The notes: generated by a model not told the origin, from the sequence alone. A stretch of 50,350 nucleotides of DNA from Bryobacteraceae bacterium (GCA_025980665.1 JAICXC010000022.1:1-50350); one strand, 5' to 3'; shown: positions 28,039 through 36,611, numbered from the stretch's first letter. Program-made: numbers and translations.

Positions 28039-30513
28039 GTGCACATCGGTACAATGAACCTGCTTCCGCAGATCACAGCACCGGCCGCCCGCGGCTGGAC
28101 AACGGCGTTCAGGAACTCGTCGATCCGGACCAAGCTGACGATCCTGATCGTCGGGACCACCAGTGTCGCGCTGATCTTGGCCGGAGCGGGCCTGCTGAGC
28201 TACGAAAGCCGTCAATACCGGTTGGCGGAGACGCGGGAGATGTCCGCGCTGGCAGAGATCGTGGCAGCGGGCAGCAGGGCCGCCGTGAGTTTCGGGGACA
28301 AGCAAGCGGCGCGGGAAACGCTGGCCTCCTTGCATGGCGACCAGAGAATCCTCCTGGCCGTCGTGTATGACAAAGCCGGTAATTCCTTCGCGAATTATGA
28401 TGATCCTAGGACCGTCGTGGCGGCGGCCCCCCGCCATCCCCGGTTGGATGGCGCTTATTTTGAGAACGGCATCCTGCTTCTCTTTCAACCCATCCAACTG
28501 ACCGGCGAGCGAGTTGGCACGGTCTTGCTGATCTCCGGTACCAGCGAGATAACGATGCGCCTGAAGCGTTATGCGGGAATCGTGGCCGCGGTTCTGGCGG
28601 CCTCACTGCTGGTATCGCTGCTGGCGATGGCCCGCCTACAACGCGTGATCACTGGGCCGATCGCCTACTTGGCGGGCGTGGCCCAACGGGTTTCGAGCCA
28701 GCGGGATTACGCACTCCGCGCGGAAAAGAGCGCCGATGACGAGATCGGCCTGTTGATTGATTCCTTCAATGACATGCTCGGGCAGATTCAGTTACAGGGA
28801 GAATCGCTGCGCGCCAGCGAGGAACGATATGCGCTTGCGGCGCAGGGCGCCAACGATGGCTTATGGGACTGGAACCCGGTGACCCGGGAGCTCTATCTTT
28901 CCTCGCGCTGGAAAGAAATGCTGGGTTATTCCGATGCGGAAATTCACCCCGATCTGGAAGACTGGTTCAGCCGGATTCATCCGAGCGATCGCGAGCGCGT
29001 GAAAGCGGAGATTGTGGCCCGCAATAGAGACGCGGAACCAATCTTTGCCAGTGAGTACCGCATCTGTCGGAAGGACGGCGGTTACCTGTGGGTCCTGTGC
29101 CGCGGTATCGTGGTTCGCGACGCTTCCCAACGTATTGTCCGCATGGCGGGCTCGCAGAGCGACATCACCCAGGGAAAAGTGGTCGACCCGCTGACCGGGC
29201 TTCGTAACCGTTTATATTTCATCGATCGCCTGGAAGCGCTGATCGAAGAATGCGCCGGAAACGCAGGCGCCTTCGCGATCCTGTTTCTGGATGTCGATCG
29301 GTTCAAAATAGTGAACGACGGTTTAGGGCACGAGACCGGCGATATGCTGCTGATTGAGATTGCCGAGCGGCTCCGATCGAGCGTTCGGTCAACCGACGTA
29401 AGCGCACGCATTGCATTTCCGTCCGCGGTGGCACGCTTCGGCGGGGACGAATTCGCGGTGTTGCTCGAAGACCTGCACTCTCGCTCCGATGCGACCACGG
29501 TGGCCGAGCGGATCCTGACTCAGTTCGCATCGCATTTCGAAATCCACGGCCGCATCATCTTTGCCACGGTCAGCATCGGCGTCGCCATGGGAGACTCCGC
29601 CGCTACCGCCAACGATCTGCTGCGTAATGCCGATACCGCGATGTATTACGCCAAGACTCGCGGCAAAGCACGTCTTGAAACCTTCGATGAAGGCATGCGC
29701 GGACGGGCGTTGGCGCGAATGGAATTGGAATCGGACCTGCGCAGTGCAATCGACGAAAACAACTTCTTGGTGTATTACCAACCGGAAGTATCCTTGACCA
29801 CGGGCAAAGTAGTGGGGTATGAAGCGCTCGTGAGATGGAACCATCCCGAGCGAGGCATTGTAATGCCTGGCGAGTTCCTTCCGGTGGCCGAGGAGACCGG
29901 GCTGATTGTCCCGCTAGGCCAGTGGGTCATGCACGAAGCCTGCCGGCAAATGGCCGAATGGCAGCGCAATCATCCGCAGCAGCCCCCTCTGACCATCAGC
30001 GTCAATGCGTCCTCGCGAGAGCTGGCCGATCCCGAACTGGTTCCGAACGTCGCGCGCATTTTACGGGAAACGGGACTGGATCCGCAAAGTTTGAGAATCG
30101 AAGTGACCGAAAGCTCTATTGTGGAAGATCACGACCGGACCGCATTTACGCTGCGCCGGTTGCGTGAGCTGGATGTTAGCCTCGAGATCGACGACTTCGG
30201 GACCGGGTATTCCTCTTTGAGCCGTTTGCACGACTATCCATTCTCGACCGTTAAAATCGACCGTTCTTTCGTGAAGGATCTGGACACGGAGCCGGAAAGT
30301 TTGCATCTGGTCGAAACGATTCTGCGCTTGGCGCACGGCTTGGGCTTGAGTGTGGTTGCGGAAGGTATCGAGACGCGGGAGCAGCTGGTCAAGCTGGCAT
30401 CACTCGGATGCGGTTACGGCCAGGGTTACTACTTTTCCAGGCCGGTGGATAGCGATTCCGCGCAGAGAGCCATTCAGGAGGCAGTGCAGGAGCCCACCGG
30501 CGTCTCACTATGA
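28039..30513 (+). CDS. YfiN-like CHASE8-HAMP-PAS-GGDEF-EAL membrane protein
   Basis: This is an 824-residue protein. TM1 is at residues 32-54, a periplasmic CHASE8-type domain at 55-170, TM2 at 178-198, HAMP at 200-252, PAS at 260-378, GGDEF at 382-545 and EAL at 560-805. GGDEF is intact at 468-472. Its R-x-x-D I-site is present but displaced by about nine extra residues. The EAL motif is at 595-597, and D-D-F-G-T-G, K-I-D and A-E-G-I-E-T are all intact, so both making and breaking c-di-GMP are possible. The periplasmic domain is the type bound by YfiR, encoded divergently 552 bp away. The GTG at 28039 or the ATG at 28054 may be the start; neither has a good ribosome binding site. Confidence 0.9.
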   Translation: MHIGTMNLLPQITAPAARGWTTAFRNSSIRTKLTILIVGTTSVALILAGAGLLSYESRQYRLAETREMSALAEIVAAGSRAAVSFGDKQAARETLASLHGDQRILLAVVYDKAGNSFANYDDPRTVVAAAPRHPRLDGAYFENGILLLFQPIQLTGERVGTVLLISGTSEITMRLKRYAGIVAAVLAASLLVSLLAMARLQRVITGPIAYLAGVAQRVSSQRDYALRAEKSADDEIGLLIDSFNDMLGQIQLQGESLRASEERYALAAQGANDGLWDWNPVTRELYLSSRWKEMLGYSDAEIHPDLEDWFSRIHPSDRERVKAEIVARNRDAEPIFASEYRICRKDGGYLWVLCRGIVVRDASQRIVRMAGSQSDITQGKVVDPLTGLRNRLYFIDRLEALIEECAGNAGAFAILFLDVDRFKIVNDGLGHETGDMLLIEIAERLRSSVRSTDVSARIAFPSAVARFGGDEFAVLLEDLHSRSDATTVAERILTQFASHFEIHGRIIFATVSIGVAMGDSAATANDLLRNADTAMYYAKTRGKARLETFDEGMRGRALARMELESDLRSAIDENNFLVYYQPEVSLTTGKVVGYEALVRWNHPERGIVMPGEFLPVAEETGLIVPLGQWVMHEACRQMAEWQRNHPQQPPLTISVNASSRELADPELVPNVARILRETGLDPQSLRIEVTESSIVEDHDRTAFTLRRLRELDVSLEIDDFGTGYSSLSRLHDYPFSTVKIDRSFVKDLDTEPESLHLVETILRLAHGLGLSVVAEGIETREQLVKLASLGCGYGQGYYFSRPVDSDSAQRAIQEAVQEPTGVSL

Positions 30514-30527
30514 GTTGTTCGGGCCGG

Positions 30528-32096
30528 CTATCTCTTGGGCGAGGTTCCGGGAGAAGGCATCGGCGCAGCCAATGGCGCCGCAATCGCGCGGGATTGATCC
30601 GCGTTGACCGATTCCGCCTGCAGACTCCTCAGCAGTATCTCAACCGGAATCGAGCTGGGTGGAGCGAACACCGCTGTGTCCTTGGCCGGCGTCATCATAT
30701 CCGCAGGCGTATTCGGATCCATGAACGGTATCCCATATTTCAGTTGTGGCAGCGGCGCGCCGTGTGGAATCGGCCGGACCAGTTCCGGAGTGACGATAAC
30801 CAGGAGTTCGGTGTTTTCCTTAGTGCGTGATTTGGACTGGAAGAACTTGCCGAGGATCGGGAGATCTCCCAGGAAGGGCACCTTTTCGAGAGAATCCGTA
30901 ACCCGGTTATCCAGCAACCCGCCGATGGCGAAACTTTGCCCCTCGTTCAACTCCACCGCGGTATCCAGTTTGCGGACGGTGATGGCGGGCACGGAGAATC
31001 CATTCACGGTCAACCCGTGCGTGAAGTCGAGTGCGCTCACTTCCGGAGCGACTCGCAACGAAATACTTCCGCGGGGCGTGATGGTCGGAATGAAATTCAG
31101 CCGCACGCCGAATTCGCGGAACTGGATGGTTACCGCAGCCCCGCCGGCTCCAGTCGATCCCTGAACTACAGGGTAAGGAAACTCGCCTCCGGCCACAAAG
31201 CTGGCTGGCTTTCCATTTTGTGCCATGACATTTGGCTCGGCCAGAACCTCGAGCAGGCCCCGGCTTTCCAGCAGTTTGATAGTCGCGCCTAGATCGAGGT
31301 CTGGCCGGAATAGGAAGACGTTAAGGGCATCGGAAAGAGTCACGGCAGCGGGATTCGCGCCGGTTGGCATTGTGAGTCCAGGGGGATTGAACTGTCCCGT
31401 CGATATCGAGCCGAGCGTGTTGGCGGCTCCGGTGCTGAACAGGTTCACCCCTATTTGCCTGCTGATGTTGCGGTCCACGCTGGCGAATTTAACCTTGAGC
31501 AGGATTTGCGCCTCGGGTTGCGGGACATCCACATATAGTAAATTGACGGCTTTCCCTAAGGTGGATGCGATGGAGTAGGCGCGCTCCGCGCTGGTCATGT
31601 CTTTCACCCGGCCACGCAGGAAAAAGGTATCGTCTTCGAGGCTTAGCTGGATATTTTGGCCGGGTAATTCTTCTTTCAACTGGCGATCGGCCAGCGCAAT
31701 GCGATTTTCGGCCAGGAAACGGCTCGGCCGAACGGCGACGTCGTAATACAGCTTGCTTCCGTCGTCCTGCCAGATGATCAGAGAAGTCTCTCCGGGAGCT
31801 TTCCCGCTCAGCAGCACTTCGCTTGGGCTGACGGCCGTCGCTTCCGCGAAGCCTCCCAAGCCGACCGATACGCGCTCCATCGGATGGATGCTATCGACCA
31901 GGAGGGACTTGCCCACGATCAGGTCCAGCGACTGAGGTGTCTGTGGGACAGTTCCCCGGCGCTCCTGAGCCCCCGCGGATAGGAACAGCAGCGTTAATCC
32001 AACCACCGGCAGCGCAAACGGTAGAGCGCTTCCCAGGAATCGAGCCAGACACAAGAAGCTCTGAGGTTTCGCAGTGCAGCGCAGTTTTATTTTCAC
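30528..32096 (-). CDS. cpaC: Tad/Flp pilus outer-membrane secretin CpaC (RcpA)
   Basis: This is a 522-residue secretin with a signal sequence. An N-terminal pilus-assembly domain contains V-G-K-S-L-L-V-D and G-K-A-P-G-E-T-S-L-I-I-W, and a BON-like part follows. The secretin core ends in V-P-F-L-G-D-L-P-I-L-G-K-F-F and T-E-L-L-V-I-V-T-P-E-L-V, the family hallmark. It forms the outer-membrane pore for the Flp pilus. Its start overlaps cpaB by four bases (32093-32096). It is the last gene of the leftward Tad locus and faces the YfiN-like gene with 14 bp between them. Confidence 0.94.
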   Translation of the reverse strand: MKIKLRCTAKPQSFLCLARFLGSALPFALPVVGLTLLFLSAGAQERRGTVPQTPQSLDLIVGKSLLVDSIHPMERVSVGLGGFAEATAVSPSEVLLSGKAPGETSLIIWQDDGSKLYYDVAVRPSRFLAENRIALADRQLKEELPGQNIQLSLEDDTFFLRGRVKDMTSAERAYSIASTLGKAVNLLYVDVPQPEAQILLKVKFASVDRNISRQIGVNLFSTGAANTLGSISTGQFNPPGLTMPTGANPAAVTLSDALNVFLFRPDLDLGATIKLLESRGLLEVLAEPNVMAQNGKPASFVAGGEFPYPVVQGSTGAGGAAVTIQFREFGVRLNFIPTITPRGSISLRVAPEVSALDFTHGLTVNGFSVPAITVRKLDTAVELNEGQSFAIGGLLDNRVTDSLEKVPFLGDLPILGKFFQSKSRTKENTELLVIVTPELVRPIPHGAPLPQLKYGIPFMDPNTPADMMTPAKDTAVFAPPSSIPVEILLRSLQAESVNADQSRAIAAPLAAPMPSPGTSPKR

Positions 32097-33007
32097 TTTG
32101 GATCCTCCCGGACAGTGAAGGTCACTTCCGTCTTGGCAGCGCCGTTGAAGACTTCGATGACGCGGAGCTTGCGCGGAGGCGCATCCGTAGTCCGTGCAAC
32201 GGAAGGAGCCGATGGTGCAGAAGTAGCTACGCCCAACTCCCCACGGGCGGCGCGTGATCTCCCTTCCAGGGCGGGACTTGGCGCGCGTGGCGGATGCACC
32301 CCCGAGTTGTCGAAGAGCTGAGACATCATGGTGCCTGGCGGGCTGGTTGTCTGCATGTCCAGGGGATTCCGCAACACCAGCTGAATCTGGGTCTGGTTGC
32401 CCGCCAGCGTGAGCTTCTCGGCTTGCTCCGGCGTCACCAGGAGATTGACGACCTGCACCACATGGGGCTTGCCTTCACTATCCTTCTGAAGATTCTCACC
32501 CGCCGACAGAACCTGAATATTTTGCAGCAGCGTGTTGACACGAGGTCCTTCGACGGGATTGCTGCCCGGCACCATCCCGCTCATGAGGACATCCACACGC
32601 ATTCCCGCCGTGACGAACCCGGCCAGTCCAACTACGTCGTTCACCCGTACCGCGGAGGCTCTCATGCCCAGCGGAATGATGGCGGCGAGGCCGCCGCCCG
32701 AGCCGGCGGTCGCCAGACGGTCTGCGATGATGGGCTCCCCCTCGTATATGCCGGCGGTCACCCCGCGATTGAGCGCTAAGTCCAGTTTGGCCAGCGCACC
32801 CTTCGGCAGCGTCCCCGCCCACGGCCCCATGCGCACGTCGAGAGGACCGATCAGCGTTCCGATATGGAGGTCGCGCGCGGCGACCACCACCTCGGCCATC
32901 GGCGCTGGCGTACCGGGACGGCTACCTATCATTCGATAGACCAAATAGCTGACGCTCGCCCCGCCGATCAGAGCGCAAATGAAGATGGCCAAAATCCGCC
33001 TATTCAT
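32093..33007 (-). CDS. cpaB: Flp pilus assembly protein CpaB (RcpC)
   Basis: This is a 304-residue protein with an N-terminal membrane anchor (residues 5-24) and a SAF-like domain. The SAF-like part contains V-V-A-A-R-D-L-H-I-G-T-L-I and is followed by an R-V-D-V-L segment. CpaB is a periplasmic partner of the secretin. The C-terminal 70 residues are proline-, serine- and arginine-rich and poorly conserved in appearance. A 183-bp gap to the TadG-like gene, with a possible sigma-54 element, suggests cpaB-cpaC can be transcribed on their own. Confidence 0.93.
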   Translation of the reverse strand: MNRRILAIFICALIGGASVSYLVYRMIGSRPGTPAPMAEVVVAARDLHIGTLIGPLDVRMGPWAGTLPKGALAKLDLALNRGVTAGIYEGEPIIADRLATAGSGGGLAAIIPLGMRASAVRVNDVVGLAGFVTAGMRVDVLMSGMVPGSNPVEGPRVNTLLQNIQVLSAGENLQKDSEGKPHVVQVVNLLVTPEQAEKLTLAGNQTQIQLVLRNPLDMQTTSPPGTMMSQLFDNSGVHPPRAPSPALEGRSRAARGELGVATSAPSAPSVARTTDAPPRKLRVIEVFNGAAKTEVTFTVREDPK

Positions 33008-33051
33008 GAAGTCCGACCTGACGCGTCACATCACCTCTGTACGTTTGCAAA

Positions 33052-33067
33052 CGCAATTTATCGCCCA
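33052..33067 (-). promoter_or_regulatory. Possible sigma-54 promoter before cpaB
   Basis: On the minus strand TGGGCGATAAATTGCG has GG and GC exactly 10 bp apart. The -12 half (TTGC) is perfect, but the -24 half is weak after TGG. It would start transcription about 34 bp before the cpaB ATG. A sigma-54 activator is encoded about 10 kb away. The rest of the space 33008-33190 shows nothing else. Confidence 0.3.
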
Positions 33068-33190
33068 TTGGGAGTCCTGCCCCCGCGACTGTGCTTTCAG
33101 CGAGTTCTCGGCATGCCATGATCGCCTTGTAGACGCAGGAGCACACCAGTCTGCAAGAGTGCCTGCAAGCGGGCACACAAGGCTTGCGGC

Positions 33191-34621
33191 TTATCGGACA
33201 AGCGCGGCTCGTCGGGTGATCAAACTCGGTCCGGCCGCCAGGTTGAAAGTGACGAACGAGGTCCCGGCCATGCTCAAAGTGCCCACTACAATCGACCCAT
33301 TGATCAGAATCCCCGCGTTTCCGCCCAGATCCAGATTCTGGTATTGGCTGGGTTGATTTTGCATGACGCTCAGCCAGTTGGTAATGTACAGCGCTCCGGT
33401 CAGGACGATGGTTCCACCTCCTCCCACGTTGTGGGTCAAGGCCACGGCATTCCGATCCTCGAAAAACAGCAGTCCCTCGTAGAAGGAATTGTTATCGGAT
33501 CCCACCAGGTGGGCATTCGAATTGGCGCCAATATCGAAAATCCCAGTGCCGGTGTTGTAAACCACCATTCCCGATCCGGTCTGGGGATCGGGTGGGTACC
33601 CCACCGCCATCAGCATGTTGCCGTTGGCTTGATTGCTGAAGCCAGCACTGCCGACGATGTAATAGAGGCCGGGCCTGAACAGTGCCGTATCGTTTTGAAC
33701 CACTAGGCCGGAGTACAGGCCGGGAGTGTAGAGCGTACACTGCGCCACCGGGCAGCCAACACCCGATATGACAGATTTGGTTCCCAGAGCCGGAACGGCT
33801 GGCGCGGGAATGTTTGCGTAAGGATCCCGCTGGGGTGTGGCCGGCTGATCGTAACGGCCGACAAGGCCCAGATTCAAGCTGGCGGGAGCACTGGTGGGTC
33901 CGCCGAAAACCGCGAAATCGCCGCCAGTGCCGCTGGAGCAGTCGCCGGGATCGTTCGGGCCGGCATGCGAGAGGTCCACGACTTTACTGATCGACACGGC
34001 CTGTGCGTTATTCGAGTTCACTTCGATGCTTCGCGGCGGACCTCCACACACTTTTAGCTGCGCGGATCCATTTGTTAGCGCATTCGCTAGCGTTGGGTGG
34101 GTCACCAGCAAGGGCACCCGGTTGTTCTGATTGACGATGGCAGCCACGCCGATGGCGCCGATGGAGGTCGTGGAAGGTCCGATGAACCGGATCAGACCGG
34201 TATTTAAAACTCTTCTGACGGTGACCCGAATCGCGGGCACCGGATCACTGGACAGAGGCACCCCGGCCACCGCCGACGGGTAATCGACCGTCACGGTATC
34301 TGCTGCGGATGCGCCGAACCCGTTCGTGCGCGCGTATACGCACGGTGTGCGACCGTCGATCGTCGAGCAGGTGAATGGAGTGGGTGGAATCCCCGTTGCG
34401 AATGGAAACGCAGAAGTGGCATTGGTTCCCGCGAGCACACTCATGATGCCCGCCTCTGCGGCGGCGTCCGCGGCGGTCTGTGCCATCTGCCGGTGCGCAT
34501 ACATCTGGCCGCCATCGATCGCCAGGCCCAAGGCGCCAATCAGAAACAGGCTCATGCCCAAGATGACCAGCAACACGGCTTGGCCCTTCTCTCCGACTGA
34601 ACCAGGGACCGGATGCTTCAA
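33191..34621 (-). CDS. TadG-like pilus assembly protein
   Basis: This is a 476-residue protein. Near the N-terminus is a prepilin-like G-Q-A-V-L-L-V segment followed by a single membrane span (residues 13-35) and the TadG opening G-L-A-I-D-G-G-Q-M-Y-A-H-R-Q-M-A-Q-T-A-A-D-A-A-A. The rest is a large, glycine- and asparagine-rich extracytoplasmic domain with several cysteines. TadG-like proteins assist Flp pilus assembly. The ATG overlaps the TadE stop by four bases (34618-34621), so the genes are coupled. It is called TadG-like and not TadG because the C-terminal region is not recognised. Confidence 0.82.
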   Translation of the reverse strand: MKHPVPGSVGEKGQAVLLVILGMSLFLIGALGLAIDGGQMYAHRQMAQTAADAAAEAGIMSVLAGTNATSAFPFATGIPPTPFTCSTIDGRTPCVYARTNGFGASAADTVTVDYPSAVAGVPLSSDPVPAIRVTVRRVLNTGLIRFIGPSTTSIGAIGVAAIVNQNNRVPLLVTHPTLANALTNGSAQLKVCGGPPRSIEVNSNNAQAVSISKVVDLSHAGPNDPGDCSSGTGGDFAVFGGPTSAPASLNLGLVGRYDQPATPQRDPYANIPAPAVPALGTKSVISGVGCPVAQCTLYTPGLYSGLVVQNDTALFRPGLYYIVGSAGFSNQANGNMLMAVGYPPDPQTGSGMVVYNTGTGIFDIGANSNAHLVGSDNNSFYEGLLFFEDRNAVALTHNVGGGGTIVLTGALYITNWLSVMQNQPSQYQNLDLGGNAGILINGSIVVGTLSMAGTSFVTFNLAAGPSLITRRAALVR

Positions 34622-35070
34622 AACGCGATTACCCCCTGCGACATGCTTCCCAGGCGTACCCGGAACGGGAAATAGCTGGTCAAGGGATCGTAAGGATAAA
34701 TCACGGTGATCGACACCATCTGCCCGGGAGCATTGCTGGCTCCCGGATACGTCACGCTGATGCTCAGGTTGCCCGTGCTCAGCAGCCCGGCACTGGCGAA
34801 ATTCTGGATAACCGTGAGGACCTGGGGAGGGTTTGGCGCCGGTCCGCTCGGTCCGTCCACGCCGCTACCGGTGCGCGTACCGCCGTGGACGATCGAGTAG
34901 CGGGCTCCCGCGCGTGCGGCGTTTGCGATGGTTGTGTAAACCAACGCCATGCGGCTGATCTCCACGATCGACAGAAGCAGAATCACGGACAGCAACGCTA
35001 CCAGACTGAATTCCACCAGAGTCTGGCCCCGATTGCGTTCGCGCCTGTCACCTCGTACGCTTGAAGTCAT
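34618..35070 (-). CDS. tadE: TadE-family pseudopilin
   Basis: The gene encodes 150 residues from the ATG at 35070, which overlaps the stop of the PilZ-TadE gene (ATGA, 35067-35070). The longer open frame upstream is out-of-frame sequence of that gene and is dropped. A basic leader ends at G15, followed by Q-T-L-V-E-F with glutamate at +5, then a hydrophobic helix and A-N-A-A-R-A-G-A-R-Y, the standard TadE pattern. It is probably cut by a prepilin peptidase and acts in the pilus base. Confidence 0.9.
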   Translation of the reverse strand: MTSSVRGDRRERNRGQTLVEFSLVALLSVILLLSIVEISRMALVYTTIANAARAGARYSIVHGGTRTGSGVDGPSGPAPNPPQVLTVIQNFASAGLLSTGNLSISVTYPGASNAPGQMVSITVIYPYDPLTSYFPFRVRLGSMSQGVIAF

Positions 35071-35957
35071 TGCAGCACTCTCATGCTGGCCTGGCGGTGA
35101 ATGGTGGTCGTCGGAAGGGTGGCATGAATGCCCAGTGCCGGAAAATCCCACAGCGGAAGCAAGGGCCGGTAGGTGTAGGTCACATCCACGGACACCAGCA
35201 CGTATTGTGTGGATTCCGGGTCGGCTGGCGGAAGGTACGCGCCAGGACCGGAGCAAGCTATTACGCCGTTATTGTTCTTGCACACGCGCACAGCCAGACT
35301 CGCCCGGTTCAGAAGGGAAGAGATATCGCTGGTAATCAGACTGGTGATCTGGGCGGCTGTGGCCGGCGTCGGTGTTCCGACGGTCGCTCTTCCCTGCGAC
35401 ATGTATTGCGTGCCCGCGCGCGCGCCGTTCGCCACCGTGATCCAGGCGAACAGGAACGCACCGAAGTTCACGGCGTTCACAATCAAGAGGAACACCATCG
35501 GAAGAACCAGCGCGAATTCCACCAGTGCTTGTCCCCCGGTCGCCGCAAAGAGTCCCACCGAGGAGCCTTCGGTTTGGGGAATGGCTGTCAGAAACTCCAG
35601 CAATGCCTTCCGTTCCGCGGGTGTCGAAAAAATGAATTCCACTCCAATTCCGTCCGGCCCATGCCGCACCACTCGCGAGGCGATCGACGTCGAACGCGAA
35701 GGCACAATGCCTCCATCGGACTGGGGCGTGGTCTTATAGCCTTGCAGAACCAAGCGGACGATGGTCCCGACATACCAGCGCTCGGGCGTGACAACATACG
35801 CCCCGCTAGTGCTGATATCGCGAATTTTGCGTCCTTCCGGGACCGAGCCATCCCAGTAATACACCATAAGGGATGGCTCGGCCGTTCTCGGCGCGCGCCG
35901 CGGGCGGGGATTACTCTCCAACCAGGCGGAGAACGTGCCGATCAGCCTTCTGAACAC
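35067..35957 (-). CDS. PilZ-TadE fusion: c-di-GMP-binding domain as leader of a pseudopilin
   Basis: The gene encodes 296 residues from a GTG at 35957. Residues 17-125 form a PilZ domain with both c-di-GMP motifs, R20-x3-R24 and D47-x-S49-x2-G52. Residues 139-148 are A-T-G-G-Q-A-L-V-E-F, a complete TadE prepilin site with cleavage expected after G142 and glutamate at +5. A membrane helix and a TadE-like exported domain with A-N-G-A-R-A-G follow. The leader, normally 10-20 residues, is therefore a 142-residue cytoplasmic sensor. AGGAGG 7 nt before the GTG fixes the start; the longer frame overlaps the DUF192-like gene and is not used. The start overlaps that gene by 16 bp. Confidence 0.88.
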   Translation of the reverse strand: MFRRLIGTFSAWLESNPRPRRAPRTAEPSLMVYYWDGSVPEGRKIRDISTSGAYVVTPERWYVGTIVRLVLQGYKTTPQSDGGIVPSRSTSIASRVVRHGPDGIGVEFIFSTPAERKALLEFLTAIPQTEGSSVGLFAATGGQALVEFALVLPMVFLLIVNAVNFGAFLFAWITVANGARAGTQYMSQGRATVGTPTPATAAQITSLITSDISSLLNRASLAVRVCKNNNGVIACSGPGAYLPPADPESTQYVLVSVDVTYTYRPLLPLWDFPALGIHATLPTTTIHRQASMRVLQ

Positions 35958-36400
35958 GGAACTGCCTCCTGTCTCATCCAGGTCGTTTGAACCTGAAGCT
36001 CTTCCCATTTCGTTTGCACGTCTTGAGGGAAACAAATGAGCAACTTGTCGCCCACGCGGGTCCGAGATGAATATATCGTGCGGATCCTCACTTCTAGAAC
36101 GCTGGCATAACAGCAGTGGACCGAGACAATCTGCAAAGGATTCAGATGTTCGATTAACTGAAGCACCCGATTTCCTTGATCCAAATAAATCCGGTCCACT
36201 GGAAACTGCCTGCCCACCGTATATTTGCCCGGCGATCGCATCAGCCACATTCCGTCTTCGCGGGCTGGCTTCGACGGCTCCATCCATAACTCCCGGCCTT
36301 CTGTGGATACGTTCGGCGATAAAGTTGGTAGCGTTCCAATAGCACTTAGGCATAGAAACGATTCCCGCGTGCGATTGAAAACGCAGAACGTCGCCTTCAT
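35942..36400 (-). CDS. DUF192-like protein in the Tad locus
   Basis: The gene encodes 152 residues from the ATG at 36400, preceded by a purine-rich GGAAGAGAG stretch. Residues 50-130 follow the DUF192 pattern: a V-D-R-I-Y-L-D segment with the usual aspartates, then R-V-L-Q-L-I-E, A-S-V-L-E-V and a final V-G-D-K-L-L-I. The biochemical function of the family is not established. The N-terminal 40 residues lack a clear signal peptide. The gene ends within the first 16 bp of the PilZ-TadE gene, which argues for a role in or around pilus assembly. The assignment rests on pattern only. Confidence 0.65.
   Translation of the reverse strand: MKATFCVFNRTRESFLCLSAIGTLPTLSPNVSTEGRELWMEPSKPAREDGMWLMRSPGKYTVGRQFPVDRIYLDQGNRVLQLIEHLNPLQIVSVHCCYASVLEVRIRTIYSSRTRVGDKLLICFPQDVQTKWEELQVQTTWMRQEAVPCSEG
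35965..35970 (-). promoter_or_regulatory. Ribosome binding site deciding the PilZ-TadE start
   Basis: AGGAGG on the minus strand, 7 nt before the GTG at 35957. It lies inside the end of the DUF192-like gene. It sets the protein at 296 residues and keeps the PilZ domain in it. Confidence 0.75.
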
Positions 36401-36428
36401 CCTGATCTCTCTTCCTGTGTCTTGGCGA

Positions 36429-36465
36429 GCCGGAAGCCTGCGTCTTGCGGTGAGTGGCGTCCGGC
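36429..36465 (-). other. Hairpin between the microprotein and the DUF192-like gene
   Basis: GCCGGAAGCC at 36429 and GGCGTCCGGC at 36456 can pair over 10 bp with one mismatch, around a 17-nt loop. It lies in the 115-bp gap inside the Tad operon. It may be an mRNA processing or stability element. There is no T-run on the minus strand, so it is not a plain terminator. Confidence 0.4.
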
Positions 36466-36515
36466 CCGCATCGTCAGGGATACCCTGGCAACTGTTTCCA
36501 ATGCGCGCTGCATTG

Positions 36516-36611
36516 CTAGCTGAGTTTCTTGCGGCGGCGCATGATGAGGAATGCAATCACGATGAAAAAGCAGATTCCTGCAATGCTCCGGATAATCGTA
36601 ACGTTGTCCAT
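36516..36611 (-). CDS. 31-residue single-span membrane microprotein
   Basis: An ATG at 36611 follows AAAGGAG (36618-36624) by 6 nt, a strong ribosome binding site. The 31-residue product has a short N-terminus (M-D-N-V-T), one hydrophobic span (about residues 6-24) and a basic R-R-R-K-K tail, which predicts the C-terminus in the cytoplasm. It lies in the Tad operon 45 bp after tadC, in the same direction. No family is recognised. Candidate roles are a small subunit or regulator of the TadB/TadC platform; this is inference. It is below the length cut-off of most gene finders and could be missed. Confidence 0.65.
   Translation of the reverse strand: MDNVTIIRSIAGICFFIVIAFLIMRRRKKLS

Noticed and set aside
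35958..36353. Upstream extension of the PilZ-TadE frame by 132 codons
   Set aside because: It overlaps the DUF192-like gene in another frame, is low in recognisable structure, and AGGAGG before the GTG at 35957 gives a better start.
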